This document shows, piece by piece, positions 51,888-59,745 of a stretch of DNA of 64,000 bases. Positions within the stretch are counted from its first letter, which is position 1. Each line of letters begins with the position of its first letter. A program made the translations under genes and the position numbers. The DNA is taken from assembly GCF_019219075.1 (NCBI RefSeq), contig NZ_JAHUWJ010000020.1:62001-126000 (forward strand), given 5' to 3'. The notes beneath the pieces were generated by a model. That model saw nothing but the letters and a program-made list of their open reading frames with translations, had not been told where the DNA came from and searched no databases. Source of the stretch: Chitinophaga sp. sic0106. Lineage in GTDB: Bacteria > Bacteroidota > Bacteroidia > Chitinophagales > Chitinophagaceae.

Positions 51888-52994
51888 ATGAACTCAAGAC
51901 GCAGTTTTATTCAAAAGGTAGCTATTACCGCTGCCGGTTTACCATTGCTCCGCTTTCAATCGCTGGCAGCGCCGCCGGCAACCGACGAGCCGGTATTACG
52001 TGTAGCATTAATGGGCCTGGGCGGCTACGCTAACCGTGTAGCGGATGCCATGAAAGCGTGCAAAAAAGCGAAAATCACCGGGGCTATCAGTGGTACGCCC
52101 GCCAAGCTCACCGACTGGCAACAGCGCTTCGGCATCCCCGAAAAGAATTGCTACAACTACCAAACCTTCGATCAGATAAAAAATAACCCGGATATAGACG
52201 TGGTATATATCACCACCCCCAATGCCCTGCACCATAGCCAGGTACTGCGTGTAGCCGCTGCCGGTAAACATGTGATCTGCGAAAAGCCCATGGCCCTCAA
52301 CGCTAAAGAAGGCCAGGAAATGGTGGATGCCTGTAAGAAAGCAGGAGTACACCTGCTGGTAGGCTACCGGATGCACTTCGAACCCAAAACGCTGGAAGTA
52401 ATTGGGATGCGCAACCGCGGCGAGTTTGGGAAAATTATGTTCTTTCAGGGACAATGCGGTTTTCGTATAGGCGACCCTACGCAATGGCGACTCAACAGGG
52501 AGCTTGCCGGTGGCGGGTCTATGATGGACATTGGCATATACGCCATTAACGGCGCCCGCTACATGGTAGGCGAAGAGCCTATCTGGGTAACGGCTCAGGA
52601 AGTGAAAACAGATCCCGTGAAGTTCAAACCTGGTGTGGATGAAACCATCCAGTTCCAGTTCGGCTTTCCCAGCGGCGCCATGGCCTCCTGCCTTTCTACT
52701 TACAACATGAATTATCTCGACCGCTTCTATCTCAACGGTGAAAAAGGCTTTGCGGAACTGCAACCCTCCACCGGCTATGGTCCTATTAAGGGCCGCACTA
52801 ATAAAGGAGAACTCACCGCACCGCATATGACCCATCAAACCATACAAATGGAGGAGATGGCAGATATTATCCTGCGAGGCAAGCAGCCACTGATTCCGGT
52901 GAATGGAGAAGAAGGGGTGAAGGATCTGAAAATCATCGATGCGATTTATGCTGCCGTGAGAAGCGGGTGTAAAGAGCCATTGAAACTGGTGTAG
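51888..52994 (+). CDS. Tat-exported Gfo/Idh/MocA oxidoreductase
   Basis: The protein has 368 residues. The ATG at 51888 begins a Tat signal (NSRRSFIQKVAITAAGLPLL). The cofactor loop is ALMGLGGYANRV and the catalytic lysine is in ICEKPMALN. YRMHFEPKT and ELAGGGSMMDIGIYAING are the substrate-side blocks of glucose-fructose oxidoreductase-like enzymes. Such periplasmic enzymes keep NAD(P) tightly bound and interconvert sugars or 3-keto-sugars. It may act with the DUF1080 protein at 34672. It is followed by a dyad and precedes the MFS operon. Confidence 0.92.
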   Translation: MNSRRSFIQKVAITAAGLPLLRFQSLAAPPATDEPVLRVALMGLGGYANRVADAMKACKKAKITGAISGTPAKLTDWQQRFGIPEKNCYNYQTFDQIKNNPDIDVVYITTPNALHHSQVLRVAAAGKHVICEKPMALNAKEGQEMVDACKKAGVHLLVGYRMHFEPKTLEVIGMRNRGEFGKIMFFQGQCGFRIGDPTQWRLNRELAGGGSMMDIGIYAINGARYMVGEEPIWVTAQEVKTDPVKFKPGVDETIQFQFGFPSGAMASCLSTYNMNYLDRFYLNGEKGFAELQPSTGYGPIKGRTNKGELTAPHMTHQTIQMEEMADIILRGKQPLIPVNGEEGVKDLKIIDAIYAAVRSGCKEPLKLV

Positions 52995-53002
52995 GGTGCA
53001 GG

Positions 53003-53035
53003 CTTGAATCAGGGATTAAGAGCCCCTGATTCAAG
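53003..53035. repeat. 12-bp dyad after the Gfo/Idh gene
   Basis: CTTGAATCAGGG pairs with CCCTGATTCAAG around 9 bases. No U-run follows, so it is a weak terminator or one more of the dyads common in this window. Confidence 0.7.
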
Positions 53036-53082
53036 TCATAAATTACTGATAACCAACTAAAATCCCTATTTTTAAAATAATA

Positions 53083-53131
53083 GTTTGAATTCAAACGGTT
53101 TTAATCTTAACTTTGCTCCGCTAATTCAAAC
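53083..53131 (+). promoter_or_regulatory. Promoter and palindromic operator of the MFS-MarR-Usp operon
   Basis: GTTTGAATTCAAAC (53083-53096) is a perfect palindrome whose TTTG (53084-53087) is also the -33 box. It is 20 bases before the -7 box TAACTTTG (53108-53115). The half-site AATTCAAAC recurs exactly at 53123-53131, at the likely transcription start. The MarR protein of the operon is the natural candidate to bind both. Confidence 0.8.
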
Positions 53132-53137
53132 AACACC

Positions 53138-54721
53138 ATGGAACAGCCGCTTCCTTCGCTTGTAGAATACGGCAGCAGGCGGGTCATCATCACCATCACT
53201 GCCGTAGTATGTGCCTTATTAGAAATAATTGACACCACCATCGTAAACGTAGCCCTGCCCGATATGCGCGGGAGCCTGGGCGCTACCCTCAATGAGGTAA
53301 GCTGGGTTATCACCGCTTATTCCCTCGCCAACGTGATCATTGTACCTATGACCAGCTGGCTCTCCCAGCAATTTGGACGCCGTAATTATTTTGCGGTGTC
53401 GGTAGTCATCTTCACGGTATGTTCATTCCTCTGCGGTAATGCCACCAACATATGGGAGCTGGTATTTTTCCGCTTTGTACAAGGCCTCGGAGGTGGTGCA
53501 CTGCTGGTAACCTCACAAACCATTATTACAGAAAGCTGGCCTACGGAAAAACGTGCTACGGCCCAGGCGATCTATACGCTGGGCGTTATCGTAGGACCTA
53601 CGCTGGGTCCGCCACTGGGAGGTTATATCATCGATAACTACGCCTGGCCTTATATCTTTTATATCAATATTCCCGTGGGTATTATTGCCACCCTGCTCAC
53701 GTTGCAGTATGTAAGGAGTCCGCAATACGAAAAGAAACGCAGTGTGAGCGAGGTGGACTGGCTCGGGATTTTCCTGCTTACGGTGGGCATTGGCTCCCTG
53801 CAATTTGTACTGGAAAAAGGACAGGAGGAAGACTGGTTCAGCAGTTCCCTCATTGTTGTATTATCGGTGCTGGCAGTATTTGGCCTCTTCTTTTTCATCT
53901 GGCGTCAATGGGTATACGAACATCCGATTGTGGAGCTGCGGGTGCTGCGCAATGGTAATCTGCGTATAGGCGTACTGTTATCCTTTATCATGGGCTTCGG
54001 GCTGTTTGGGTCTACGTTTGTGATACCGTTGTATACGCAGTCGCTGCTCGGGTGGACGGCCCAGCAATCCGGTATGCTGCAACTGCCCAGTACCATATTT
54101 GTGGCGGTGATGATGCCGGTGGTAGCCATCCTGATTCAGAAAGGCGTACCGCAAAAATACCTCATTGCCGTTGGGATGACGGTGTTCTTTATATTCAGTT
54201 TGCTCTCCTACAAAATCATTGGACCGGATACCAGTTCAGGGGATTTCTTCTGGGTGCTGATCATCCGTGGTTTTGGACTGGGGTTATTATCCGTACCAGT
54301 CAGCACTATGTCGCTCTCTACGCTCAAAGGCAAGGAAATTGGCCAGGGTGCTGCTTTTTCGGGAATGATGCGCCAGCTGGGAGGAGCGTTCGGGGTGGCA
54401 TTGATATCTACCTTTGTAACCCGGCAAACAGATTACCACCGTGCCACCCTGGTAGAACACCTGGACGTGAATAATCCGGAGGTGGTGAACCGGGTGGCAC
54501 AAACAGCCGCCAGTATGCGGGCCAAAGGCCTGGATGTGGGTGCTGCCCAGCAAAAGGCTTATGCCCTCCTGGATGCCGGCGTGATGAAACAGGCTACCAT
54601 CCTGTCGTACATGGACGTGTTCCTGTGGGTAGGCGTCCTGTTCCTGGTTTGCGTGCCTTTCGTATTAATATTTGTGAAGTCGTCGAAGAGTAAAGTGAAT
54701 ATGGCGGATGCCGCCCACTAA
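53138..54721 (+). CDS. MFS drug exporter, DHA2/EmrB-QacA type
   Basis: The protein has 527 residues with about 14 membrane helices. The DHA2 signature appears as LEIIDTTIVNVALPDMRGSL, then VSWVITAYSLANVIIVPMTSWL. Motif A is LSQQFGRRNYF and the antiporter-type motif C is VIVGPTLGPPLGGY. EmrB-type pumps normally need EmrA and a TolC channel, neither of which is adjacent here. Substrates are likely toxic organic compounds expelled by proton antiport. It is first in an operon with marR and usp (39- and 2-base gaps), and its promoter overlaps a palindromic operator. Confidence 0.93.
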   Translation: MEQPLPSLVEYGSRRVIITITAVVCALLEIIDTTIVNVALPDMRGSLGATLNEVSWVITAYSLANVIIVPMTSWLSQQFGRRNYFAVSVVIFTVCSFLCGNATNIWELVFFRFVQGLGGGALLVTSQTIITESWPTEKRATAQAIYTLGVIVGPTLGPPLGGYIIDNYAWPYIFYINIPVGIIATLLTLQYVRSPQYEKKRSVSEVDWLGIFLLTVGIGSLQFVLEKGQEEDWFSSSLIVVLSVLAVFGLFFFIWRQWVYEHPIVELRVLRNGNLRIGVLLSFIMGFGLFGSTFVIPLYTQSLLGWTAQQSGMLQLPSTIFVAVMMPVVAILIQKGVPQKYLIAVGMTVFFIFSLLSYKIIGPDTSSGDFFWVLIIRGFGLGLLSVPVSTMSLSTLKGKEIGQGAAFSGMMRQLGGAFGVALISTFVTRQTDYHRATLVEHLDVNNPEVVNRVAQTAASMRAKGLDVGAAQQKAYALLDAGVMKQATILSYMDVFLWVGVLFLVCVPFVLIFVKSSKSKVNMADAAH

Positions 54722-54760
54722 TTTTTCCCCTGTCTGACCGAATACGATATATTTGTTGAT

Positions 54761-55213
54761 ATGGAACCTACAAAAAACTTAACAGAGCTGGCCCGTGAGC
54801 TGTGGCGTGAAATGGCGGAGATGCGCAATTCCCTGCGGCAGTACGTGCACGTAAAGATTAAGGAAAACAACTGGGACATCAGCATGGAGCTGGTGGAGAT
54901 CTTAGGACTCGTATACCGTAGAAAAGGTCTTAACCAGCAGGAGATCGCAGATATTATTGTAAAGGATAAATCCAGCATGACTTACCTCATTGATAACCTG
55001 GTGAGGAAAGGACTGGTGGAAAGAACAGAGGACCAGCGCGACAGAAGAAATAAACTGATTTCTATTACAGAGAAGGGAAGGCTGCTTATGGAGGAGCTGA
55101 ATCCCTGGGTGACCGAAATTTATGAAAAAGCAACCCGGGAGCTGATGACGGACGATGTACTGAAGGCCCTGTCTGTAGCCCGTAAAATGAACGATAATCT
55201 GAAGCAATTATAA
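54761..55213 (+). CDS. MarR family transcriptional regulator
   Basis: The protein has 150 residues with a winged helix: LVEILGLVYRRKGLNQQEIADIIVKD, then SSMTYLIDNLVRKGLVERTEDQRDRRNKLISITEKG. The wing sequence DQRDRRNK is typical. No cysteine is present, so sensing is by ligand, not by oxidation. It probably represses its operon by binding the GTTTGAATTCAAAC palindrome at the promoter. Usp follows two bases after its stop. Confidence 0.9.
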   Translation: MEPTKNLTELARELWREMAEMRNSLRQYVHVKIKENNWDISMELVEILGLVYRRKGLNQQEIADIIVKDKSSMTYLIDNLVRKGLVERTEDQRDRRNKLISITEKGRLLMEELNPWVTEIYEKATRELMTDDVLKALSVARKMNDNLKQL

Positions 55214-55215
55214 CA

Positions 55216-56052
55216 ATGAAAACATTACTGATACCCGTAGATGCCAATACCACTGACCTTGCCCTGATTGACTTTGCAGCGGCCTGGGTTACGCAGTACA
55301 AATATGAGCGGGTGGTGCTGTTGCAATCCCTGTACGAAAACGTATTCAGCACCATGGCCATGTCGGCCGATTACGTGGCCGTAAACCCGCATAATATTTC
55401 TGACTGGCGGGAAGAAGTGATGTGGAAACTGAATGACCTGGCGCAGGCACTGCAAAAGCAGCTGGGCGACAACATCGAGGTAAAGATGGCCTGGAGCGAA
55501 CAGCCTTTGCTGCGCGCCATTATGTGGGCGGTGAAAGAAGACAACCCCCAGCTGATAATGCTGCAAAATAAAAATAGTGATGACCCCATCAGCGCATCGC
55601 TGATAGCCATTGCCAAGACCAGCCCCGTAAGGTTGCTGGTGGTGCCCGCTGGCATGGCTTATCAGCCTGTTCATAAAGCCCTCATCCCGGTGGATTTCAA
55701 AGCATTTAAAACACTGGATAAAATGCAGGCCTTCCAGCAGGCCCCGCTGTGGGTGCCTGATCAACTCATTGTGCTCAACGTAGACCCGCAGCAGCACTAC
55801 CTGCAGCCTTCACCGGAGTTCAACGCCGCTGTGAATACCGTGAAGTCGTATTTGGAACAGTATAAATATGAAATCGAATACAGCAGCGATGCCAACATCA
55901 TCAGCGCCATCCTGAACTATGCCGATCACCACCAGGTGAGCCTGATTGTAGCTTTGCCGGGCAAGCACAGCTTCCTGTACTCCCTGACACATAAAAGTAT
56001 TTCTGAGGGGATTTATAAAGCCGCTAAGCTGCCGGTTATGATCCTGAAGTGA
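55216..56052 (+). CDS. Universal stress protein, two Usp domains
   Basis: The protein has 278 residues. Two UspA-like repeats are seen: the first begins MKTLLIPVDANTTDLALIDFA and ends SPVRLLVVPAG, and the second begins HKALIPVDFKAFKTL and ends AAKLPVMILK. The usual ATP-binding G-x2-G-x9-G(S/T) loop is not obvious in either half; in the second the corresponding stretch is VALPGKHSFLYSLTHKSISEG. ATP binding is therefore uncertain. It is coupled to marR by a 2-base gap, so it is likely induced with the MFS pump. Confidence 0.85.
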   Translation: MKTLLIPVDANTTDLALIDFAAAWVTQYKYERVVLLQSLYENVFSTMAMSADYVAVNPHNISDWREEVMWKLNDLAQALQKQLGDNIEVKMAWSEQPLLRAIMWAVKEDNPQLIMLQNKNSDDPISASLIAIAKTSPVRLLVVPAGMAYQPVHKALIPVDFKAFKTLDKMQAFQQAPLWVPDQLIVLNVDPQQHYLQPSPEFNAAVNTVKSYLEQYKYEIEYSSDANIISAILNYADHHQVSLIVALPGKHSFLYSLTHKSISEGIYKAAKLPVMILK

Positions 56053-56335
56053 TTTTGGGGGAACATGGATGAAATTTCATAATGTTCCTAAACGGTGTCC
56101 TGTGTGTAGAGATAAACAGGACGGGAATTTATCGTCTTGAGCTTAAATAGAGTCGTCACAGGACGTCCGAGTTCGTAGAGTCATTAGCGTTATACAAATG
56201 TAATAACGCCGGTAGATTATAGGGAGGGTGAAAACACCTGTTTTTCTACCGTAAAATCACGGCAGTCCGGTGCAGTCTGCCAAACTATTTCCGGCAGTTT
56301 TTTGTTAATAACCCTTACAAAAAACTGCTCACACC

Positions 56336-56746
56336 ATGAAAAAGACCCTTTTTCTTACACTCATCATAGGCCTGGCAGCAATAACTACCACCAGAGCCCA
56401 GGGCGTACTGGACCAGGCCAAGAAGGCTACCGGTACCAGTCAAACAGGTAATCTTGGCAACATGACCAGCGGTATTATGGGCATGCTCACGCCATCGCTT
56501 GGCCTGAGTAATGCACAGCAGCCGCAGGTACAAAACCTGATTTCCGGGTTTCTCCAAAAGAAGGCGGGTATTCTGCCGTTGCAGCAATCAAACCCTGCCG
56601 ACTATTCTTCCAAATTCAGCGGGCTGCAAGGCGGACTATTCTCTAAACTGAAAGGGGTACTATCTGCCGCCCAGTATACCAAATTCCTGGGGCTGAAGCC
56701 TAAAACCAATGATGCCACCAATGCATTGTCCCAACTGTTTTTTTAG
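56336..56746 (+). CDS. Small secreted protein of unknown function
   Basis: The protein has 136 residues with a signal peptide ending TTRAQ. The mature part is helical with GLSNAQQPQVQNLISGFLQKK and KLKGVLSAAQYTKFLGLKPK, which reads as a helical repeat with VQNLIxxFLxKK motifs. It resembles short Bacteroidota secreted proteins of no known function. It starts 283 bases after usp and is alone. Confidence 0.75.
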   Translation: MKKTLFLTLIIGLAAITTTRAQGVLDQAKKATGTSQTGNLGNMTSGIMGMLTPSLGLSNAQQPQVQNLISGFLQKKAGILPLQQSNPADYSSKFSGLQGGLFSKLKGVLSAAQYTKFLGLKPKTNDATNALSQLFF

Positions 56747-56761
56747 ATAATATTATACAAA

Positions 56762-56886
56762 AGAGGCTGCCTGACCAGCAATTTTCTCCCTGGAAGCGCA
56801 CAGCCTTCCGGCCTGCCCGCTTCCGGGGATATAGCATACCGCAGGTGCGCTAAATCCCCGGAAGAAATACCAACGAGACAGCCTCT
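56762..56886. repeat. Structured intergenic element with outer and inner stems
   Basis: AGAGGCTGCCT (56762-56772) pairs with AGACAGCCTCT (56876-56886) with one mismatch, closing a loop of about 100 bases. Inside, TTCCGGGGAT (56821-56830) pairs with ATCCCCGGAA (56854-56863). It lies after the small secreted-protein gene and may be a terminator split by an insertion or a structured RNA. Confidence 0.65.
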
Positions 56887-57000
56887 GTTATCTAGTTTAC
56901 CGCGTCCCTGAATTTTCAGCAATTTTTAATCTCCCCATATCAAAAAAATCCCCACATTTGCACCCACAATTGCTAGTAGATTCCATAATATTTATTTTAC

Positions 57001-57948
57001 ATGAGGTTCCTCTTACCTTTCCTTGCCGGCATTTTTGCCGCCGCCGGCAGCTATGCCCAGACCGATATGGTGCTGAAGAAAAAAACGCTGGGTGATTCTA
57101 TACTGTTGCCCACGCGGGAATTGATTCTCCCTGACCCATTTAATGGAGAAAAAGCCCTGGAAGCGCTATTCCCCGGGCGACACTACAATCTCTCTAAAAC
57201 ATATAAAAATGAAATGGTGAACTGGAGCTGCCCCACCTGCAAGGCCGTAAAGTACCCGGATGCCAACGACGACGAGGTACTGCCATTTCCCTATAAAAAC
57301 GGGGTGGCCACCCGCCTGATGAATGTCATGGACTTCAGCGATTCCTCCGGTATGCAGTATAAGGTGATCAGCTTTAACCACTCCGAGTTTGAAGAAGATG
57401 GGTTCCAGACTTCCCGCTTTACCGGCGGCCTGCTTGGCCTGGCGAAGTTTGTAAAAACCGATGCCGGCTGGAAACTGCGTATGTACGCACCCGCCATTAA
57501 GGCTTATGGCTCCTTCAGTCAGTCCCCTACACCCACACCCCTGCTGATAGGGCAGGAGCAATATGCCTTTGTGCTTAAACACAGCAATGGCCCCGGTGGC
57601 GGACCTTTCTACAGTACCCTCTACCTGATTGCCGGTATCAACGGTACCTACCAGCAGATCATGGTGGCATTTGCCACGGAAAAAACCGGTGGTGATCCTG
57701 AAGAGGGAGACCTTAGCAAATGGACCAGCACCTACAGCGTACCTGTGAGTGATAAAAAATATTTCAGGGATATCCTCATTACTACCAAAGGGGAATACGA
57801 TATCGCCAACCTCGACGGATTCCCCGTGGAAGCGGCCAACCAGCTGAAGAAGCAAAGGAAAGCAGGAAAGTTTGTGATGGTACAACGCTATGTGTACAAA
57901 GGGAAAGGTTACGAGCTGCAACCAGGTATTCAGGTGAAAGTAAACTAA
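57001..57948 (+). CDS. Secreted protein of unknown function
   Basis: The protein has 315 residues with a signal peptide (MRFLLPFLAGIFAAAG to SYAQ). The mature protein contains a CPTC pair (WSCPTCKAVKYPD) and many beta-strand segments, for example YKVISFNHSEFEEDG, YAFVLKHSNGPGGGPFYST and YVYKGKGYELQPG. I do not recognise the family. It should be periplasmic or surface-exposed. It is followed by the REP-like element at 57966 and converges on a barrel-protein gene. Confidence 0.75.
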   Translation: MRFLLPFLAGIFAAAGSYAQTDMVLKKKTLGDSILLPTRELILPDPFNGEKALEALFPGRHYNLSKTYKNEMVNWSCPTCKAVKYPDANDDEVLPFPYKNGVATRLMNVMDFSDSSGMQYKVISFNHSEFEEDGFQTSRFTGGLLGLAKFVKTDAGWKLRMYAPAIKAYGSFSQSPTPTPLLIGQEQYAFVLKHSNGPGGGPFYSTLYLIAGINGTYQQIMVAFATEKTGGDPEEGDLSKWTSTYSVPVSDKKYFRDILITTKGEYDIANLDGFPVEAANQLKKQRKAGKFVMVQRYVYKGKGYELQPGIQVKVN

Positions 57949-57965
57949 TGGCGTTCCAACACACC

Positions 57966-58023
57966 GTAGAGCCACAATGCTTGTGGCTCCTCGAGCGAGG
58001 AGCCGGAAGCATTCCGGCTCTAC
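57966..58023. repeat. REP-like palindromic element, copy 2
   Basis: Two hairpins in tandem: GAGCCACAA-TGC-TTGTGGCTC and GAGCCGGAA-GCA-TTCCGGCTC, each a perfect 9-bp stem. The outer GTAGAG and CTCTAC and the right flank ACGGGAA match copy 1. The two halves differ from one another at three stem positions, yet each stays self-complementary. Confidence 0.85.
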
Positions 58024-58032
58024 GGGAACTTT

Positions 58033-58626
58033 TTATTTAATATCCACCCCGATCCCCAGCTGTATCTGCTGCGACTTCCATTCATAACGGTTATCAATCC
58101 CATTGATATTGGAAAGCCCCTGTACAAACCGGCCGTAGAAATGCACGGGCTGCACGTTCACGGTTAAGCCTGCGGACAACCCGAAATTACTGCGTTTAAA
58201 CGCATCGCGGTTGTACAGCAGGAGGTCTTCATTGCTATAAAAAAGAATCTGGTATTCAGGCCCTGCATTCAGGGTAAAGTAACGGTTAAGGTTATACTTT
58301 AACAGCAGGGGGATGGTGACATAGCCCAGTTGAACCTTTGCGCTTCCATCCGGGTTGTTAGTGTTGATATACTTGGCGGAAAAGTTAGCGTCGCGGGTAG
58401 CATTGGCCTGCGTATACTGCAGTTCGGCCTGTACGCCAATTTTGCTGTTGAAGTCCCAGGAGCTGAGTAATCCCAGCTGTATTCCTGGTTTATAGCCGGG
58501 CTTGATGCCTTCGCCGGTAACCTTGAATAGGTTGGTGCCGGCTTTGGCACCGAAATGCAGTCCTTGTCCGTAGGCATGCAGGCATCCCACAATCAGTAGC
58601 AGGGGTAAGATGATCCGCTTACTCAT
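58033..58626 (-). CDS. PorT-like outer-membrane beta-barrel protein
   Basis: The protein has 197 residues with a signal peptide ending AYGQ. The barrel strands show LHFGAKAGTNLFKVTG, IGVQAELQYTQANAT, VTIPLLLKYNLNRYFTLNAGPEYQI and FGLSAGLTVNVQPVHFYGRFVQGL. It fits the outer-membrane beta-barrel family (PF13568) common in Bacteroidota. Its exact role is unknown. It is convergent to the secreted-protein gene across the REP-like element. Confidence 0.85.
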   Translation of the reverse strand: MSKRIILPLLLIVGCLHAYGQGLHFGAKAGTNLFKVTGEGIKPGYKPGIQLGLLSSWDFNSKIGVQAELQYTQANATRDANFSAKYINTNNPDGSAKVQLGYVTIPLLLKYNLNRYFTLNAGPEYQILFYSNEDLLLYNRDAFKRSNFGLSAGLTVNVQPVHFYGRFVQGLSNINGIDNRYEWKSQQIQLGIGVDIK

Positions 58627-58791
58627 AAAATTGGTGTTTTAAACTGGTATTGATATCAGCAACATACCAACAGTAAAGGAGTATTGTGGGTACAAATAGA
58701 CCATCGGGAAGATTTTAGCTATTACTGACAGAATTCCCTCGTCCGGTTTTTTGCTATCTTTAAATGGTAAAGAGATAATAAACACAGACTT

Positions 58792-59643
58792 ATGATAGCA
58801 TTTTTAGGAATGGGCCTTTTGGGTTCTAATTTCGTGAAAGCCTTACTTAAAAGGGGAGAAGCCGTGCAGGTTTGGAACCGCACCGCATCAAAAGCCAAAG
58901 CACTGGAAGCAGCGGGTGCTGTTGCCTTTGAACAGGTGGCAGATGCCGTACGCGGCGCGGATCGCGTACACATCGTAGTAAAAGACGATGCCGCTGTAGA
59001 CGAGGTTTTGGCAAACGCATTGCCCGGCTTACAGCCCGGCGCCATCATTGTGGATCATACCACTACCAGTCGCGAAGGCGCCATCGCCCGCACTGCTGCC
59101 TGGGAGGCCAAAGGGTTTACTTACCTGCATGCACCTGTATTTATGGGGCCTGCCAATGCACTGGAAGGTAGTGGCTTTATGCTGCTGTCCGGTGATCAGT
59201 CGCTCATTGCCAAAATGGAACCGCTGCTGGCACCTATGACGGGCAAGCTTTTAAACCTCGGTGATGAAACGGGTCGCGCTGCGAGCCTGAAGTTGATCGG
59301 CAACCTGTTCCTCGTGGCCTTCACTGCTGGCCTGGCAGATACCTTTGCCCTGGCTAAAGCGCTGGAGGTACCGGTGGATGCGGTGTCGGAATTGTTTAAG
59401 GTATGGAACCCCGCCAACACGTTGCCTACGCGTATACAGCGTATGACCGGCGGCGATTATAGTCAGCCTTCCTGGGAGCTCAACATGGCCCGTAAAGATA
59501 CCGGCCTGTTTATACAGGAGGCCGCACAGGCAGGGGTGCCACTGAATATTATTCCGGCCATCGCGCAGGTGATGGACCAGTGGATCGCAAAAGGCCATGG
59601 TGACCAGGATTGGACCATCATCGGCAGCGGCGCCATCAAATAA
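58792..59643 (+). CDS. NAD(P)-dependent oxidoreductase, 3-hydroxyisobutyrate dehydrogenase family
   Basis: The protein has 283 residues. The nucleotide loop is IAFLGMGLLGSNFV with WNRTASKA after it; R in that position points to NADPH. DHTTTSREGA is the family's second motif, and the catalytic lysine is in AASLKLIGNLFLVAF. FMGPANALEGSGFMLLSG fits the substrate-loop block. It oxidises or reduces a beta-hydroxyacid or related compound in the cytoplasm. The specific substrate is unclear. It stands alone with a hairpin pair after it. Confidence 0.92.
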   Translation: MIAFLGMGLLGSNFVKALLKRGEAVQVWNRTASKAKALEAAGAVAFEQVADAVRGADRVHIVVKDDAAVDEVLANALPGLQPGAIIVDHTTTSREGAIARTAAWEAKGFTYLHAPVFMGPANALEGSGFMLLSGDQSLIAKMEPLLAPMTGKLLNLGDETGRAASLKLIGNLFLVAFTAGLADTFALAKALEVPVDAVSELFKVWNPANTLPTRIQRMTGGDYSQPSWELNMARKDTGLFIQEAAQAGVPLNIIPAIAQVMDQWIAKGHGDQDWTIIGSGAIK

Positions 59644-59675
59644 GCCTGTAAACACACTGTTATGTTGGTTAACAG

Positions 59676-59745
59676 CTTCCTGGTGAGAGCCTGCGGCCCT
59701 CACCAGGAAGCGGAGTATCCTTCGCTGCGGGCGAAGGATACTCCG
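59676..59745. repeat. Two tandem hairpins between convergent genes
   Basis: CTTCCTGGTGAG (59676-59687) pairs with CTCACCAGGAAG (59699-59710), with an inner GCC-TGC-GGC. CGGAGTATCCTTCGC (59711-59725) pairs with GCGAAGGATACTCCG (59731-59745). The second ends directly at the stop codon of the GH78 gene. Confidence 0.85.
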
